DNA from: Arthrobacter sp. NIO-1057
GTDB taxonomy: Bacteria; Actinomycetota; Actinomycetes; Actinomycetales; Micrococcaceae
Direction: 5' to 3'
NCBI RefSeq assembly: GCF_900094805.1
Contig: NZ_FMAT01000003.1
Coordinates: 1 to 64,000 of the forward strand
DNA length: 64,000 nucleotides
Positions 44,189-52,722 of this stretch are shown here, in pieces (the first letter of the stretch is position 1; each line of letters starts with the position of its first letter). The position numbers and the translations under genes are program-made. The notes beneath the pieces were generated by a model. The model made no database searches. It was not told where the DNA came from and was given only the letters and a program-made list of their open reading frames with translations.

Positions 44189-45385
44189 CTACTCGCCTGC
44201 CAGGCTTCGACGCAGGAACGCGTCCACTCGCTCCAAGGCTTCAGCCACACGCTCGTAACCAGCCGCAAAAGACAGCCGAATGTAGAGGTGACCTTCGAAT
44301 GGGTCGAAGTCACCGCCCGGAGTCAACGCCACATGGGCCTGTTCCAAAACGGCCTGGCAAAATTCAGAGGCCGAACCAAAAAGTTCCAACACTTCTGGCG
44401 CCAGGCGACCATAAAGATAAAACGCTCCATCGGTTGGAGCTACCTGAATGATTCCCAAACTATCCAGGCGTTGCAGCACCAGCTCGCGTGTCCGGGCAAA
44501 CTCCGACACCCGCGCGTTCGCTTCTTCCAGGCTCTGCGCCGTAAAAGCTGCCACGGCTGCACGTTGGGCCGGTGCAGGAGCACACAGGGCAAGGTTTGAG
44601 GCCAGCGCGTCTACGGCAGGCAAAAGGTCATCGGGAACGATCATCCAGCCAAGTCGCCACCCGGTCATGCCCCAATACTTGGAGAAGGAAGAGACCACGA
44701 TGGACGTGCGCGAGAACTCCCATGAAGTGTGCCCACGACGCGTGGCATCGAATTCGATGCCGTGGTAGATCTCGTCGCTAATCAAGCGCACGCCGTTGCT
44801 CTCACACCACTGTGCTAGTTGCTGTAGTTCTTCGGCACTAAACATGGTGCCGGTGGGATTATTCGGTGAAGCAATGACCAGACCGTCAAGGCGCCCGTGC
44901 TCTTTTTTGGCCTGTTCCAGATGCTCGATGGTTGGTTGAAATCTCGTTTCTGCCGTGGTGGGCAGGTCCAGCACCTTAAGTCCTAGGGCCTGCAGGATAT
45001 TGGCATAGGCGGGATAGCCAGGACGGGCCAACGCCACCACGCCTCCGGCATCAAAGGTAGCCAGGAATGCCAGCTGGAATGCGCCGGAGGAACCGGTAGT
45101 CATCACGAAGTTCTCCACTGGAACCTGCACACCATAGGCATCGCGATAATGCTCGGCCAGGGCCTGGCGGATCTCTGGCAGACCAGCGGTCGCGGTATAC
45201 CCGAAGTCCGCGCCCTCGGTGTGCAGTTGGGATGCCAGAGCGTTGACTGCTGCTGGCGCTCCCCCGCCGGGTTCTCCCACGCATAAGGAAATGACGTCGT
45301 GGCCTTCATCGCGCATCTGCGACACTCGCTCGACGATCTGCATCACTTCAAATGGTGCAACCTTGGCGCGTTGAGATACCTGCAC
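44189..45385 (-). CDS. Class I/II pyridoxal-phosphate aminotransferase
   Basis: This 398-residue fold-type-I aminotransferase has ISLCVGEPGGGAPAAV, the substrate-binding NNPTGT, DEIYHGIEF, and the PLP-lysine motif SFSKYWGMTGWRLGW (Lys about 235). C-terminal ATDGAFYLYGRL-like residues (PTDGAFYLY) complete the fold. It probably uses an aspartate- or alanine-like amino donor; the acceptor is unknown. It lies downstream of the YkvI transporter on the same strand, behind a 127-bp leader with competing stems. Confidence 0.9.
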   Translation of the reverse strand: MQVSQRAKVAPFEVMQIVERVSQMRDEGHDVISLCVGEPGGGAPAAVNALASQLHTEGADFGYTATAGLPEIRQALAEHYRDAYGVQVPVENFVMTTGSSGAFQLAFLATFDAGGVVALARPGYPAYANILQALGLKVLDLPTTAETRFQPTIEHLEQAKKEHGRLDGLVIASPNNPTGTMFSAEELQQLAQWCESNGVRLISDEIYHGIEFDATRRGHTSWEFSRTSIVVSSFSKYWGMTGWRLGWMIVPDDLLPAVDALASNLALCAPAPAQRAAVAAFTAQSLEEANARVSEFARTRELVLQRLDSLGIIQVAPTDGAFYLYGRLAPEVLELFGSASEFCQAVLEQAHVALTPGGDFDPFEGHLYIRLSFAAGYERVAEALERVDAFLRRSLAGE

Positions 45386-45423
45386 TCTTTGTCCTCGTTA
45401 CGATACTGGCGCGGTGGGCCCGC

Positions 45424-45494
45424 ACGGCCGGGTGAAGCATCGTTCGACTCGATCTGATTCACCCAAGTCTGAACCTCTAATGCTACCCGGCCGT
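45424..45494 (-). promoter_or_regulatory. Leader with mutually exclusive stems before the aminotransferase gene
   Basis: ACGGCCGGGT (45424-45433) can pair with ACCCGGCCGT (45485-45494), a perfect 10-bp stem. Alternatively GGGTGAA (45430-45436) can pair with TTCACCC (45458-45464) above an ATCG/CGAT inner stem. The two share bases 45430-45433, so only one can form. This is an attenuator- or riboswitch-like layout, and no known class was recognised. Confidence 0.4.
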
Positions 45495-45512
45495 CCCAGC
45501 TCGCACCTCGCG

Positions 45513-46637
45513 CTACACCGGCTGTCGACGCACCGCCCGCATCACTGTCTTGACCAGCATCAGTACGAGCAACAGCGTTCCAACATAGCCGTTGATGACG
45601 TAGACCAGGTTGACCATTTGAGAGAACGGCAGCATCAAACCGATGACCGTTCCCAGGATTGCCAGAATGACGGTGAGGTATTTGAAGCCCTTGGTCTTAT
45701 CCGCGTAAAAGCGTGAAGAGACGGTCCAGAGCAGTGGCACAGCGGTGGTGTAGATTCCTGCCAGGATCATCACGGAGATACCTGCTGCAAGCACCGGGCT
45801 GATGTCCTTAGCCAGCACCAGCATCGGAATCTCAGTTCCACCCACCCGAGTAATGTTGGCCAGCAGCCCCAAGCCAACAATGACGCAGGCAAGTGAGAAG
45901 ACGGTCGAACCGGTCAGAGCGCCAGCCACTGCTTCTTTTCGGTTGCGGGCCGTCTTGCCCAAGGCAGTCAAGAAGGCGGCCAACCAAAGCATACAGAAAC
46001 CTACATAGGACAGGCCCGACATGAACCAGTTGGTGGATGCTTGAGTCAGATCTAGCGTCGGTAACAAGGCTTGACCTTCTGCGATTCCACTTGGGTTACG
46101 CAGGATCCCTAAAAGTCCGAGGCCGATTGCCACCACCACAATCAACGGGCCAATCTTCCCGATGACATCCACCAGGTTTTTCAGGCCAAACCAGACGCTG
46201 AGCCCCACCACGATGGCCAGTCCAATGCCACCAACAAATTTGGACATTCCATAGTGCTCTTCAAAAACCGCTCCGGCACCGGCAACCATCACGGTGAAGC
46301 TCAAGAAGACGAACAGCACCGAGAAATAGTCGAAGAAGGTACCCAAATATTTTCCACTGTAGTAATGGAAAATCTTCGCTGGCTTCTCAAATTTCTTGGC
46401 TTGTCCCACGACAAAGAACTCAACGGCTACGTAGCCCATCAGCACCAGAACTAGGAGGCCGGTTCCGAAGACTCCTGCATACCCATAGGAGGTGAAGTAC
46501 TGCAGAATTTCCTGTCCCGTGGCGAATCCCGAACCAATGAGGAACGCAATGATCGCTCCAGCATAGGTGAGGACCCGTCGGGTTCTGCCGGACTTGTCTG
46601 TGGACGAAAGATCTTGCGCTGAGGTTTGACTGCTCAC
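45513..46637 (-). CDS. YkvI-family membrane transporter
   Basis: This 374-residue protein has about 10-11 membrane segments. The N-terminal GAIIAFLIGSGFATGQEILQYF resembles the unwound first helix of the amino acid/sodium symporter (LeuT) fold, as in YkvI proteins. The substrate is unproven; an amino acid or osmolyte is likely. I start at GTG 46637 (VSSQTSAQDL), 6 nt after AAGGG, and reject nine upstream codons. The aminotransferase follows downstream, so its ligand may be that enzyme's substrate. Confidence 0.82.
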   Translation of the reverse strand: MSSQTSAQDLSSTDKSGRTRRVLTYAGAIIAFLIGSGFATGQEILQYFTSYGYAGVFGTGLLVLVLMGYVAVEFFVVGQAKKFEKPAKIFHYYSGKYLGTFFDYFSVLFVFLSFTVMVAGAGAVFEEHYGMSKFVGGIGLAIVVGLSVWFGLKNLVDVIGKIGPLIVVVAIGLGLLGILRNPSGIAEGQALLPTLDLTQASTNWFMSGLSYVGFCMLWLAAFLTALGKTARNRKEAVAGALTGSTVFSLACVIVGLGLLANITRVGGTEIPMLVLAKDISPVLAAGISVMILAGIYTTAVPLLWTVSSRFYADKTKGFKYLTVILAILGTVIGLMLPFSQMVNLVYVINGYVGTLLLVLMLVKTVMRAVRRQPV

Positions 46638-46669
46638 GAATATCCCTTGTGACGAAGCTAACAACGTAT

Positions 46670-46826
46670 CTGATATATCAGTATCACATCTATCTCATGT
46701 GAGGTAAATAGCTCGCGCCGTTTGTTTTCTTGTTCGTTACACGCCTGACCAACAACCGACAAATACCACCCCACGTCATTGTGAGAACCAAAGAAAATCA
46801 GCAGACTGGTATCAGATAATGATCTG
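46670..46826. promoter_or_regulatory. Intergenic region with two GATA-like palindromes
   Basis: CTGATATATCAG (46670-46681) is a perfect 12-bp palindrome 33 bp upstream of the YkvI start. CAGATAATGATCTG (46813-46826) is a related inverted repeat 68 bp before the small gene at 46894. Both may be operators of one regulator encoded elsewhere. Confidence 0.4.
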
Positions 46827-46893
46827 TAGGTACTCGAACCTGTTTGGTTCCAGAGTCAGCCAGTGTTAATTTCGGGATTCAAAGGACGCGACA

Positions 46894-47139
46894 GTGAGCG
46901 AACAAAAGGTATTTGAAGCAATCGTCGGCAAAGAAGGCGGCTGGTGGAACATCTGGGTTCCAGAAATTGATCAGGTCACCTGCACCCGCAAATCACGCAA
47001 GATCTCCAGTTACACGCGAACCCTCATCGCCGCGGTTCTAGGGATCCCAGAGTCGTCATTCCGGGTAGAACGAGAATTGGTGAGCGCGGCCGAATTTGAG
47101 CGCCGCTATACCGCAGCGGTGCGCAACACCAACGCGTAG
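46894..47139 (+). CDS. Small HicB-like protein
   Basis: This 81-residue protein starts at GTG after AAAGGACG. The pattern FEAIVGKEGGWWNIWVPEID, then a basic helix and a short C-terminal helix (LIAAVLGIPESSFRVER), resembles the partial RNase-H fold of HicB antitoxins and related small proteins (EGGWW-VPE signature). No HicA toxin gene lies beside it, so a toxin-antitoxin role is doubtful. It is convergent with rlmN across a bidirectional terminator. Confidence 0.65.
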   Translation: MSEQKVFEAIVGKEGGWWNIWVPEIDQVTCTRKSRKISSYTRTLIAAVLGIPESSFRVERELVSAAEFERRYTAAVRNTNA

Positions 47140-47177
47140 ATACGCTCGAAGGCACACCCAACAAGCTGTAGTTAACG

Positions 47178-47216
47178 AAAAATCGGGGCCCAGTTTTTAG
47201 CTGAGCCCCGATTTTT
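47178..47216. terminator. Bidirectional rho-independent terminator
   Basis: AAAAATCGGGGC (47178-47189) and GCCCCGATTTTT (47205-47216) form a perfect 12-bp stem with a 15-nt loop, flanked by A-run and T-run so it can work in both directions. It separates the HicB-like gene from rlmN. Confidence 0.93.
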
Positions 47217-47223
47217 GTTTCTG

Positions 47224-48522
47224 TTATTTGTCGCCGTCGGCGGCCAGCTGACCGCAGGCGCCGTCGATCTCCTTGCCGCGAGTATCGCGCAGGGTCGTCG
47301 GAACCCCTAGCTCATCCAGGCGGCGAACGAACTTCGAGGTAATGTCCGACTCGCTACGGGTCCAGATGGAACCTGGCACTGGGTTCAGCGGAATCGGGTT
47401 CACGTGGACCCAGCCGCGACCGCGGGCGTTGAGTTTCTTGGCAAGCATTTCTGCACGCCATTCATGGTCGTTCATGTCCTTGATCAGCGCGTACTCAATG
47501 GACACGCGACGACCGGTCTTCACGTAGTAGTCGTAGGCTGCATCCAGCGCTTCATCGACCTTCCAACGTGAGTTCACTGGGATCAGCTCATCACGCAGCT
47601 CGTCATCTGGCGCGTGCAGGGACAAAGCGAAGGTGACCGGGACATTCTCGTCGGCCAACTTGCGAATGGCAGGAACCAGGCCAACGGTGGAGACGGTGAT
47701 GCCGCGAGCACTCATGCCCAAGCCTTCTGGGGCCTCGGCGACCATGCGGTGCACAGCGTTCATGACTCGCTTGTAGTTAGCCAGTGGCTCACCCATACCC
47801 ATGAACACGATATTGCCTACGCGTTCGTCGGGATGCTTCTGACCACCCAGACCGCCTTCGGCGATCACGCGGTTAGCCTGAACGATCTGGTCCAAGATCT
47901 CCGCGGTGGACATGTTGCGGGTCAAACCCGCCTGTCCGGTGGCGCAGAATGGGCAGTTCATACCGCAACCACACTGCGAAGAAATGCACAGGGTGATTCG
48001 GTTGGGGTAGCGCATCAGCACGGACTCGACCAACGAGCCATCGAATAAACGCCAGAGGAACTTGATGGTCTTGCCATCATCGGTCTCTAGACGCTTCACC
48101 TCGGTGAGCAGCTTCGGGAACATCGCCTGAACTAGTTCCTCACGACGCTCCTTGGGAAGATCGCTCATCTTCTCAGGGTCGGTGGTGTAGTGCTGGAAGT
48201 AATGGGTTGAAAGCTGCTTGGCACGGAAAGCAGGAAGGCCCAGCGCCTTCAGTTCAGCCTGACGCTCAGCAAGGGTGAGGTCGGCAAGGTGCTTAGGTGG
48301 CTGCGAGACGCGACGCTTGGTGGAGAACTGCAGTTCAGGGCGGCCATCGGCGCCCATCTCCTGCTTCCAACCTTCGGCGGTCGGGATTACCTGCGAACGG
48401 CCTTCGGCTTCGGCGCGAGATTTCGAAATGCGCAGCTGCTGGGCACGCTGAGCAGCGGCCTGTTCGGTACGCAGTGCCTTGCGCTCAACGGCGGTGAGTG
48501 TGGTGGAATCGCTGGAAGTCAT
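47224..48522 (-). CDS. rlmN: 23S rRNA (adenine-2503-C2)-methyltransferase RlmN
   Basis: RlmN methylates A2503 of 23S rRNA and A37 of some tRNAs by radical-SAM chemistry. The [4Fe-4S] motif CGMNCPFC (Cys186, Cys190, Cys193) and the C-terminal methyl-carrying cysteine in IDGACGQL are present, as are GMGEPLANY and [10 protein letters not shown]. At 432 residues it has about 60 extra N-terminal residues compared with E. coli, rich in Ala, Arg and Gln, which is usual for actinobacteria. It stands alone after a strong terminator. Confidence 0.96.
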   Translation of the reverse strand: MTSSDSTTLTAVERKALRTEQAAAQRAQQLRISKSRAEAEGRSQVIPTAEGWKQEMGADGRPELQFSTKRRVSQPPKHLADLTLAERQAELKALGLPAFRAKQLSTHYFQHYTTDPEKMSDLPKERREELVQAMFPKLLTEVKRLETDDGKTIKFLWRLFDGSLVESVLMRYPNRITLCISSQCGCGMNCPFCATGQAGLTRNMSTAEILDQIVQANRVIAEGGLGGQKHPDERVGNIVFMGMGEPLANYKRVMNAVHRMVAEAPEGLGMSARGITVSTVGLVPAIRKLADENVPVTFALSLHAPDDELRDELIPVNSRWKVDEALDAAYDYYVKTGRRVSIEYALIKDMNDHEWRAEMLAKKLNARGRGWVHVNPIPLNPVPGSIWTRSESDITSKFVRRLDELGVPTTLRDTRGKEIDGACGQLAADGDK

Positions 48523-48632
48523 TACTACCTATTGTTTCATGTTTCAGGGCAGTAGTGGCGGTGAGTTTGGGCACGCGCCAACGGTGCTACACCGAAGTCT
48601 ATCGGCGGTGCAGCACCGTTGAGGCAACATCA

Positions 48633-48797
48633 TTAGTACTTGTACGTTTCCTTCACGTGCACGATGCTTCCTTCGGCTCCGGTCACGTCGAATTCACCGA
48701 TCTGGCCGCTGGTTGTTACCGCCGGACGCTCCTTGTCGGTTCGGGTGTATCCGTCTTGCTGATCCTTGGTGACCACCATTTTTCCGGTGGCCTTCAT
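48633..48797 (-). pseudogene. C-terminal fragment of an unidentified protein
   Basis: A 54-codon frame (MKATGKMVVTKDQQDGYTRT, ending VHVKETYKY) has coding-like composition and stays open a few codons upstream to a stop just after 48820, with no ribosome-binding site. It looks like the surviving tail of a secreted or lipoprotein-type gene. The rest of 48523-48917 holds no other gene. Confidence 0.4.
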
Positions 48798-48917
48798 GGT
48801 GATATTAACGTCCCGAGCTTCACCCTAGGTGGGATCACCCGATTCAAGTCCCGCTTGCTATCACCTCGAAATATCGAGGCACCAAAACAAATGCAACGCA
48901 TTCGAACTACTAAAACG

Positions 48918-49586
48918 CTAGCCCTTGAGACCAGCGGAGGCCAGCGGAATGACCCGCTCGTTGATAATGATGGCATTCATCTTGGCCACGGTGCGCTGAG
49001 CAGCATCGATTGCTGGGGATTCTTGAGCGATCTGAGCGAGGCGTTCTTTTGCCTGACTCGCACCGATCGGCGCGAGCTCGTCGGCCAATACCTGCTGCGC
49101 AATTCCCATGGCCTGCAGTATAGAGAGCACCGCAGAATCACTGATGCGTGCGCTGCGCTCCCCCTGAATTTCAGCGGAAAGATCCGTGCGAATCTGGCGC
49201 TCTATCTGATCGTTGAGCACATGGACACGCTCCTTACCAAGACCGAGCATCGTTCGCGAACCATATTCGACAATGCCCTGTTTAGCTAAGGAGTCGGTGA
49301 CGAGACGGACATTGCATAATGACGGTATTTTCACTGCGGCACCCAAAGACGTCGCCGCTCGTTTCTCCAACTTTTCTAGCGGGGCCGCCAATACCGGATC
49401 GGCACAGGGCCCGGCGCCGATGAGCTGAAGCTGCGAATCTGGTTCTCCACTTAGGGTCACTCGACCGGCAATCATCAAGTCCGATAGAACCGCGGCATTC
49501 ATCCCATAACCGGCAGCTGACATGACTGTTTCAGGTTTTTGATACTTGTTGGCCATCAGTAAGTAGAGCTTTTCTGAGATCAGCAT
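48918..49586 (-). CDS. GPP34 (Golgi phosphoprotein 3-like) family protein
   Basis: This 222-residue mostly helical protein begins MLISEKLYLLMANKYQKPE and contains AAVLSDLMIAGRVTLSGE, the pattern of actinobacterial GPP34 proteins. Eukaryotic GPP34/Vps74 binds phosphoinositides at the Golgi. The bacterial homologues have no proven role, though an inner-leaflet lipid association is plausible. The gene appears monocistronic. Confidence 0.82.
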   Translation of the reverse strand: MLISEKLYLLMANKYQKPETVMSAAGYGMNAAVLSDLMIAGRVTLSGEPDSQLQLIGAGPCADPVLAAPLEKLEKRAATSLGAAVKIPSLCNVRLVTDSLAKQGIVEYGSRTMLGLGKERVHVLNDQIERQIRTDLSAEIQGERSARISDSAVLSILQAMGIAQQVLADELAPIGASQAKERLAQIAQESPAIDAAQRTVAKMNAIIINERVIPLASAGLKG

Positions 49587-49639
49587 GCCTACAGGCTACC
49601 GACCAGGATGGGGTCACGTCCTCAGTCTTTTGACGGATA

Positions 49640-50806
49640 TTAGAAACGATGAGGCAAGGGGTGATCTTGGGATACGCGGCTTTGATTCCGATCTTCACGA
49701 TCACGGGTCATCGCCGAGGTGGTGCGGATAAACACCGAAATCCACGAGAACATGATGGCGACCACCGCCAATTCAAATCCGGTCAGATTGTAGTAGGACC
49801 AGTCCTGCCACAGCACAAAAGCGACCCACACTGCACCCACGGCAGCATAAGACATCAGGTGGAAAACGGCAGGGTACCCCGGAAGTAAGACTGCGGTGCC
49901 CATCAGAAGGATGATCATGGAGGCCGAGGCCAACTGCACAAAACCGGAATGCACTTGTGGGGAAACGTTCACCGGCACCAGACCAATGCCCACAATCGCG
50001 GTGGCGACGACCACGAGACACCAGCGCACTACCCGTGGGCGCGGGCGCAACTTCCTGGCCAGCTTGTATCTACGCAAGGCCGGACGACAACGGTAGGTTC
50101 GCGATAACAAGACGAGGTCGCGGGTGAGGAACTCGGTAAAGGCTGCGAGCACCAAACCGGAGATAATCAGGGTCAGGTTAAAGGTCCAGAATGATCCACG
50201 GCCTGCCTGCGTGGTGCCCAAGAAGGAGAACATGCTGCGCCACCACTGTTGCTCTTCGGCGAGCAACATGCTGATTAATACGCCAGAGGCCATGAAGATT
50301 CCCAAAACCACCGAGAGGGTTTCTGCACTGGTGCGCGCCGTGGCCACCAGACAAAGGTAGGCCGTCAGTCCTGTTACCGCACTCACCGCCAGTGAACCGG
50401 CCAGAACATCGAGATGCAGCCCGAAAAAGGCTCGTTGAAACAGGTGGAAGAGCACCAGAATCATCATCACCGAGCTGGCCACGTGCACCAGGACGAGGCC
50501 TAGTGCGGTCAGTAGTTGTCGCCATGTGGGGATGCGCCGCAACCATGGTTCGCGGTAACGCAGGATGGCGCGGAAGGCATAGGCACTGCTCATTGCCGCA
50601 GCAGTACCACCGCACACGGATGAAACCAGTCCCACCGACCAGCGCCCAAAAAGTGCAGGGCGTTCGCCGGCGAAAAATATGAGGCCGACGGTCAGACCGA
50701 AAACGGAGCAGATGAGTCCAGCCCACAGTGCACGGCGTTCAATGTCGAGTTCGGTGACGCGGCGACTGAGCGTGACTTCGGGATACTGGTAGGGCACGTA
50801 CCCCAT
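49640..50806 (-). CDS. Multi-pass membrane protein of unknown function
   Basis: This 388-residue protein has about 10 hydrophobic helices separated by arginine-rich cytoplasmic loops (RYREPWLRRIPTWRQ, SRTYRCRPALRRYKLARK) and a polar C-terminal tail. No family can be named with certainty. The N-terminus (MGYVPYQYPEVTLSRRVTE) is cytoplasmic and soluble. The neighbouring TauE-type gene ends 46 bp upstream on the same strand, so they may be cotranscribed. Confidence 0.75.
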   Translation of the reverse strand: MGYVPYQYPEVTLSRRVTELDIERRALWAGLICSVFGLTVGLIFFAGERPALFGRWSVGLVSSVCGGTAAAMSSAYAFRAILRYREPWLRRIPTWRQLLTALGLVLVHVASSVMMILVLFHLFQRAFFGLHLDVLAGSLAVSAVTGLTAYLCLVATARTSAETLSVVLGIFMASGVLISMLLAEEQQWWRSMFSFLGTTQAGRGSFWTFNLTLIISGLVLAAFTEFLTRDLVLLSRTYRCRPALRRYKLARKLRPRPRVVRWCLVVVATAIVGIGLVPVNVSPQVHSGFVQLASASMIILLMGTAVLLPGYPAVFHLMSYAAVGAVWVAFVLWQDWSYYNLTGFELAVVAIMFSWISVFIRTTSAMTRDREDRNQSRVSQDHPLPHRF

Positions 50807-50852
50807 TCTCTCATTGCCGTTGGCAGTGCTCTACGGGTCAGTGTTTCTGGCT

Positions 50853-51602
50853 TTAGCGTCCGGCGAGCGCGGTGATGCCTTCGACCATCAGGCTCAAGGC
50901 TCCGGCAAAGGCAATTAGCACCACAAAGGCCCTGCTGTGTTTAGCTGGGATCTTTGGTGCCAGATAGTTGCCGAGGAGAATACCGATCAGCATTGCGACG
51001 AAGCAGGCGACCCATTGGCTGAGCTGCAGGTGTGGCAAGCCGCCCTTGGCTAGCAGCGAGGTACTGGATAGCACGAGGAAATACAGTTGCACGGAGACCG
51101 CGAACTTCGCTTGCGGCCATCGGCTAGCCACGGCATAGCCGGCGATGGCTGGTCCGGAGACTCCGGCGGTCACGGACATAAATCCGGAGACCGCACCAGC
51201 CCCTATGGCTAGTCCTTTTCCTTGGGCCGCGGGAAGGTTTCGGATCAGGAAGCTGGAGACAAGCGACAGGATCACCATGGCGGAGATACCAATGGAAAGC
51301 CAAGGACCATCCACTCGTACTGCCACCCATGCTCCCGGAAGAGTCATCAACATGGCGGGAATCAGGATCAGCGCTACTTTTTTGTACTCCACATCCCGAA
51401 AGACCTGCAGGAAAATCAGTAGGCTACTGCACGCTCCGAGGAGGTTGACTAGGGTGATTCCTTCGTGCGGCCCGAGCACCATGACCAAGAACGGTGAGGC
51501 GACCAGCGCAAAACCCATGCCGGAAATGCGTTGTGTGGATGCTCCAACAAATACCGCTGCCGCCAGCGAAATTACCGCCGCTAGTTGCACGCCCTGCTCC
51601 AC
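50853..51602 (-). CDS. TauE/SafE-family (DUF81) membrane exporter
   Basis: This 249-residue protein has about eight membrane segments and the two repeated TauE motifs, SGMGFALVASPFLVMVLGPHEG (in two parts) and GAGAVSGFMSVTAGVSGPAIAGY. Members export sulfite, sulfoacetate or related organosulfonates. GGAGG lies 4 nt before GTG 51602, so I take that start; the open frame farther upstream to 51770 overlaps the end of aguA and is not coding-like. The substrate is unknown. Confidence 0.88.
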   Translation of the reverse strand: MEQGVQLAAVISLAAAVFVGASTQRISGMGFALVASPFLVMVLGPHEGITLVNLLGACSSLLIFLQVFRDVEYKKVALILIPAMLMTLPGAWVAVRVDGPWLSIGISAMVILSLVSSFLIRNLPAAQGKGLAIGAGAVSGFMSVTAGVSGPAIAGYAVASRWPQAKFAVSVQLYFLVLSSTSLLAKGGLPHLQLSQWVACFVAMLIGILLGNYLAPKIPAKHSRAFVVLIAFAGALSLMVEGITALAGR

Positions 51603-51699
51603 ACTGCCTCCACGTCTTCGTTGATTACCAACTATTACGTTAGTCGACAGTTCATGACGTTGTTGACACAGGAGTGCATGGAGCAGGGATTGGGCCGGA

Positions 51700-52722
51700 C
51701 TAGAGGCGTGGCAATTGCTGGGTAATGCAGTGAATACCGCCACCGCGGGCGAAGAGCTCACGGGCATCAACGCTGATCACTTCGCGGTCGGGATAGGCCT
51801 CGGCAAGGATCTGTGCTGCTTGCTCATCGTTGGGATCTTCAAAAGCGCAGGCAATCACCCCACCATTGGTGACCAGATGGTTGATGTAGGAATAGTCCAC
51901 CCAGCCATCCTCATCACGCAGTACCTGCGGTGCCGGTACGGCAATGAGCTTGAGCTTCCTGCCATGCGCGTCGGTGGATTCTTCGAGTCGTTCTCTAACT
52001 TCTTGAGAGATCAGGAAGTCCGGATGTTCAGGGTTCTGTTGATCGTGATAAAGCACTACCCCAGGAGCGGCAAAACAGGCCACGATATCCACGTGTCCGC
52101 GGGTGCCAAATTCTTCATTGTCACGCGTCAATCCACGGTCCAACCAGATGACCTTGCGGGTGCCAAGTACTCGGGAGAATTCTTCTTCAATCTGTGTTGC
52201 GGTGACGCCCGGGTTGCGCCCCGGATCCAGCTGCACACTACGGGTAGCCAGGATGGTCCCTTCACCGTCGACGTGGATTCCCCCGCCTTCATTGGTGATG
52301 TTGGCACGGATTTCTTGCACTGCCGTGTGCTGTGCGAGGTGGCCCGCAATGAGCTGGTCTTTCTCCCAGCGGGCCCAGCTTTGGGCACCCCATCCGTTGA
52401 AGTTCCAGTTCACTGCGGCCAGGGTATTGTCTGCGGTGCGTACGAAGGTGGGCCCGATATCGCGCATCCAGGCGTCGTCGAGTTCGTGGATCAGGTAGTC
52501 CACGGTATCGCCTAAGTGCCGGCGGGCATCTGCGTGGGCAGATGGGTCGACCACCATGGTGACCGGGGTGAATATTGCGATGGCACGGGCTACCTGGCTC
52601 CAGGTGCTTCTGGCGGCTTCGGCTTCTTCTTCGGTATCCCCTAGCGTGTAGCCGCCGGTAGGGAAGGCCATGAAGATGCGTTCGTGTGCTTCGGTCTCTG
52701 CAGGCATCAAGAACTTAGACAT
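51700..52722 (-). CDS. aguA: Agmatine deiminase
   Basis: This 340-residue enzyme of the guanidine-group-modifying (porphyromonas-type PAD) family converts agmatine to N-carbamoylputrescine and ammonia. Catalytic Cys332 lies in GGGIHCITQQ. Upstream marks are WMRDIGPTFVR, NEGGGIHVDGEG and DRDNE-type residues (LTRDNEEFGTRGHVD). The start overlaps the end of the amidase gene by 8 bp. With that amidase it forms the two-step agmatine-to-putrescine route. Confidence 0.93.
   Translation of the reverse strand: MSKFLMPAETEAHERIFMAFPTGGYTLGDTEEEAEAARSTWSQVARAIAIFTPVTMVVDPSAHADARRHLGDTVDYLIHELDDAWMRDIGPTFVRTADNTLAAVNWNFNGWGAQSWARWEKDQLIAGHLAQHTAVQEIRANITNEGGGIHVDGEGTILATRSVQLDPGRNPGVTATQIEEEFSRVLGTRKVIWLDRGLTRDNEEFGTRGHVDIVACFAAPGVVLYHDQQNPEHPDFLISQEVRERLEESTDAHGRKLKLIAVPAPQVLRDEDGWVDYSYINHLVTNGGVIACAFEDPNDEQAAQILAEAYPDREVISVDARELFARGGGIHCITQQLPRL

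Noticed and set aside
46894-47139. Toxin-antitoxin locus
   Set aside because: Only a HicB-like protein is present; no HicA-like partner within several hundred bases.
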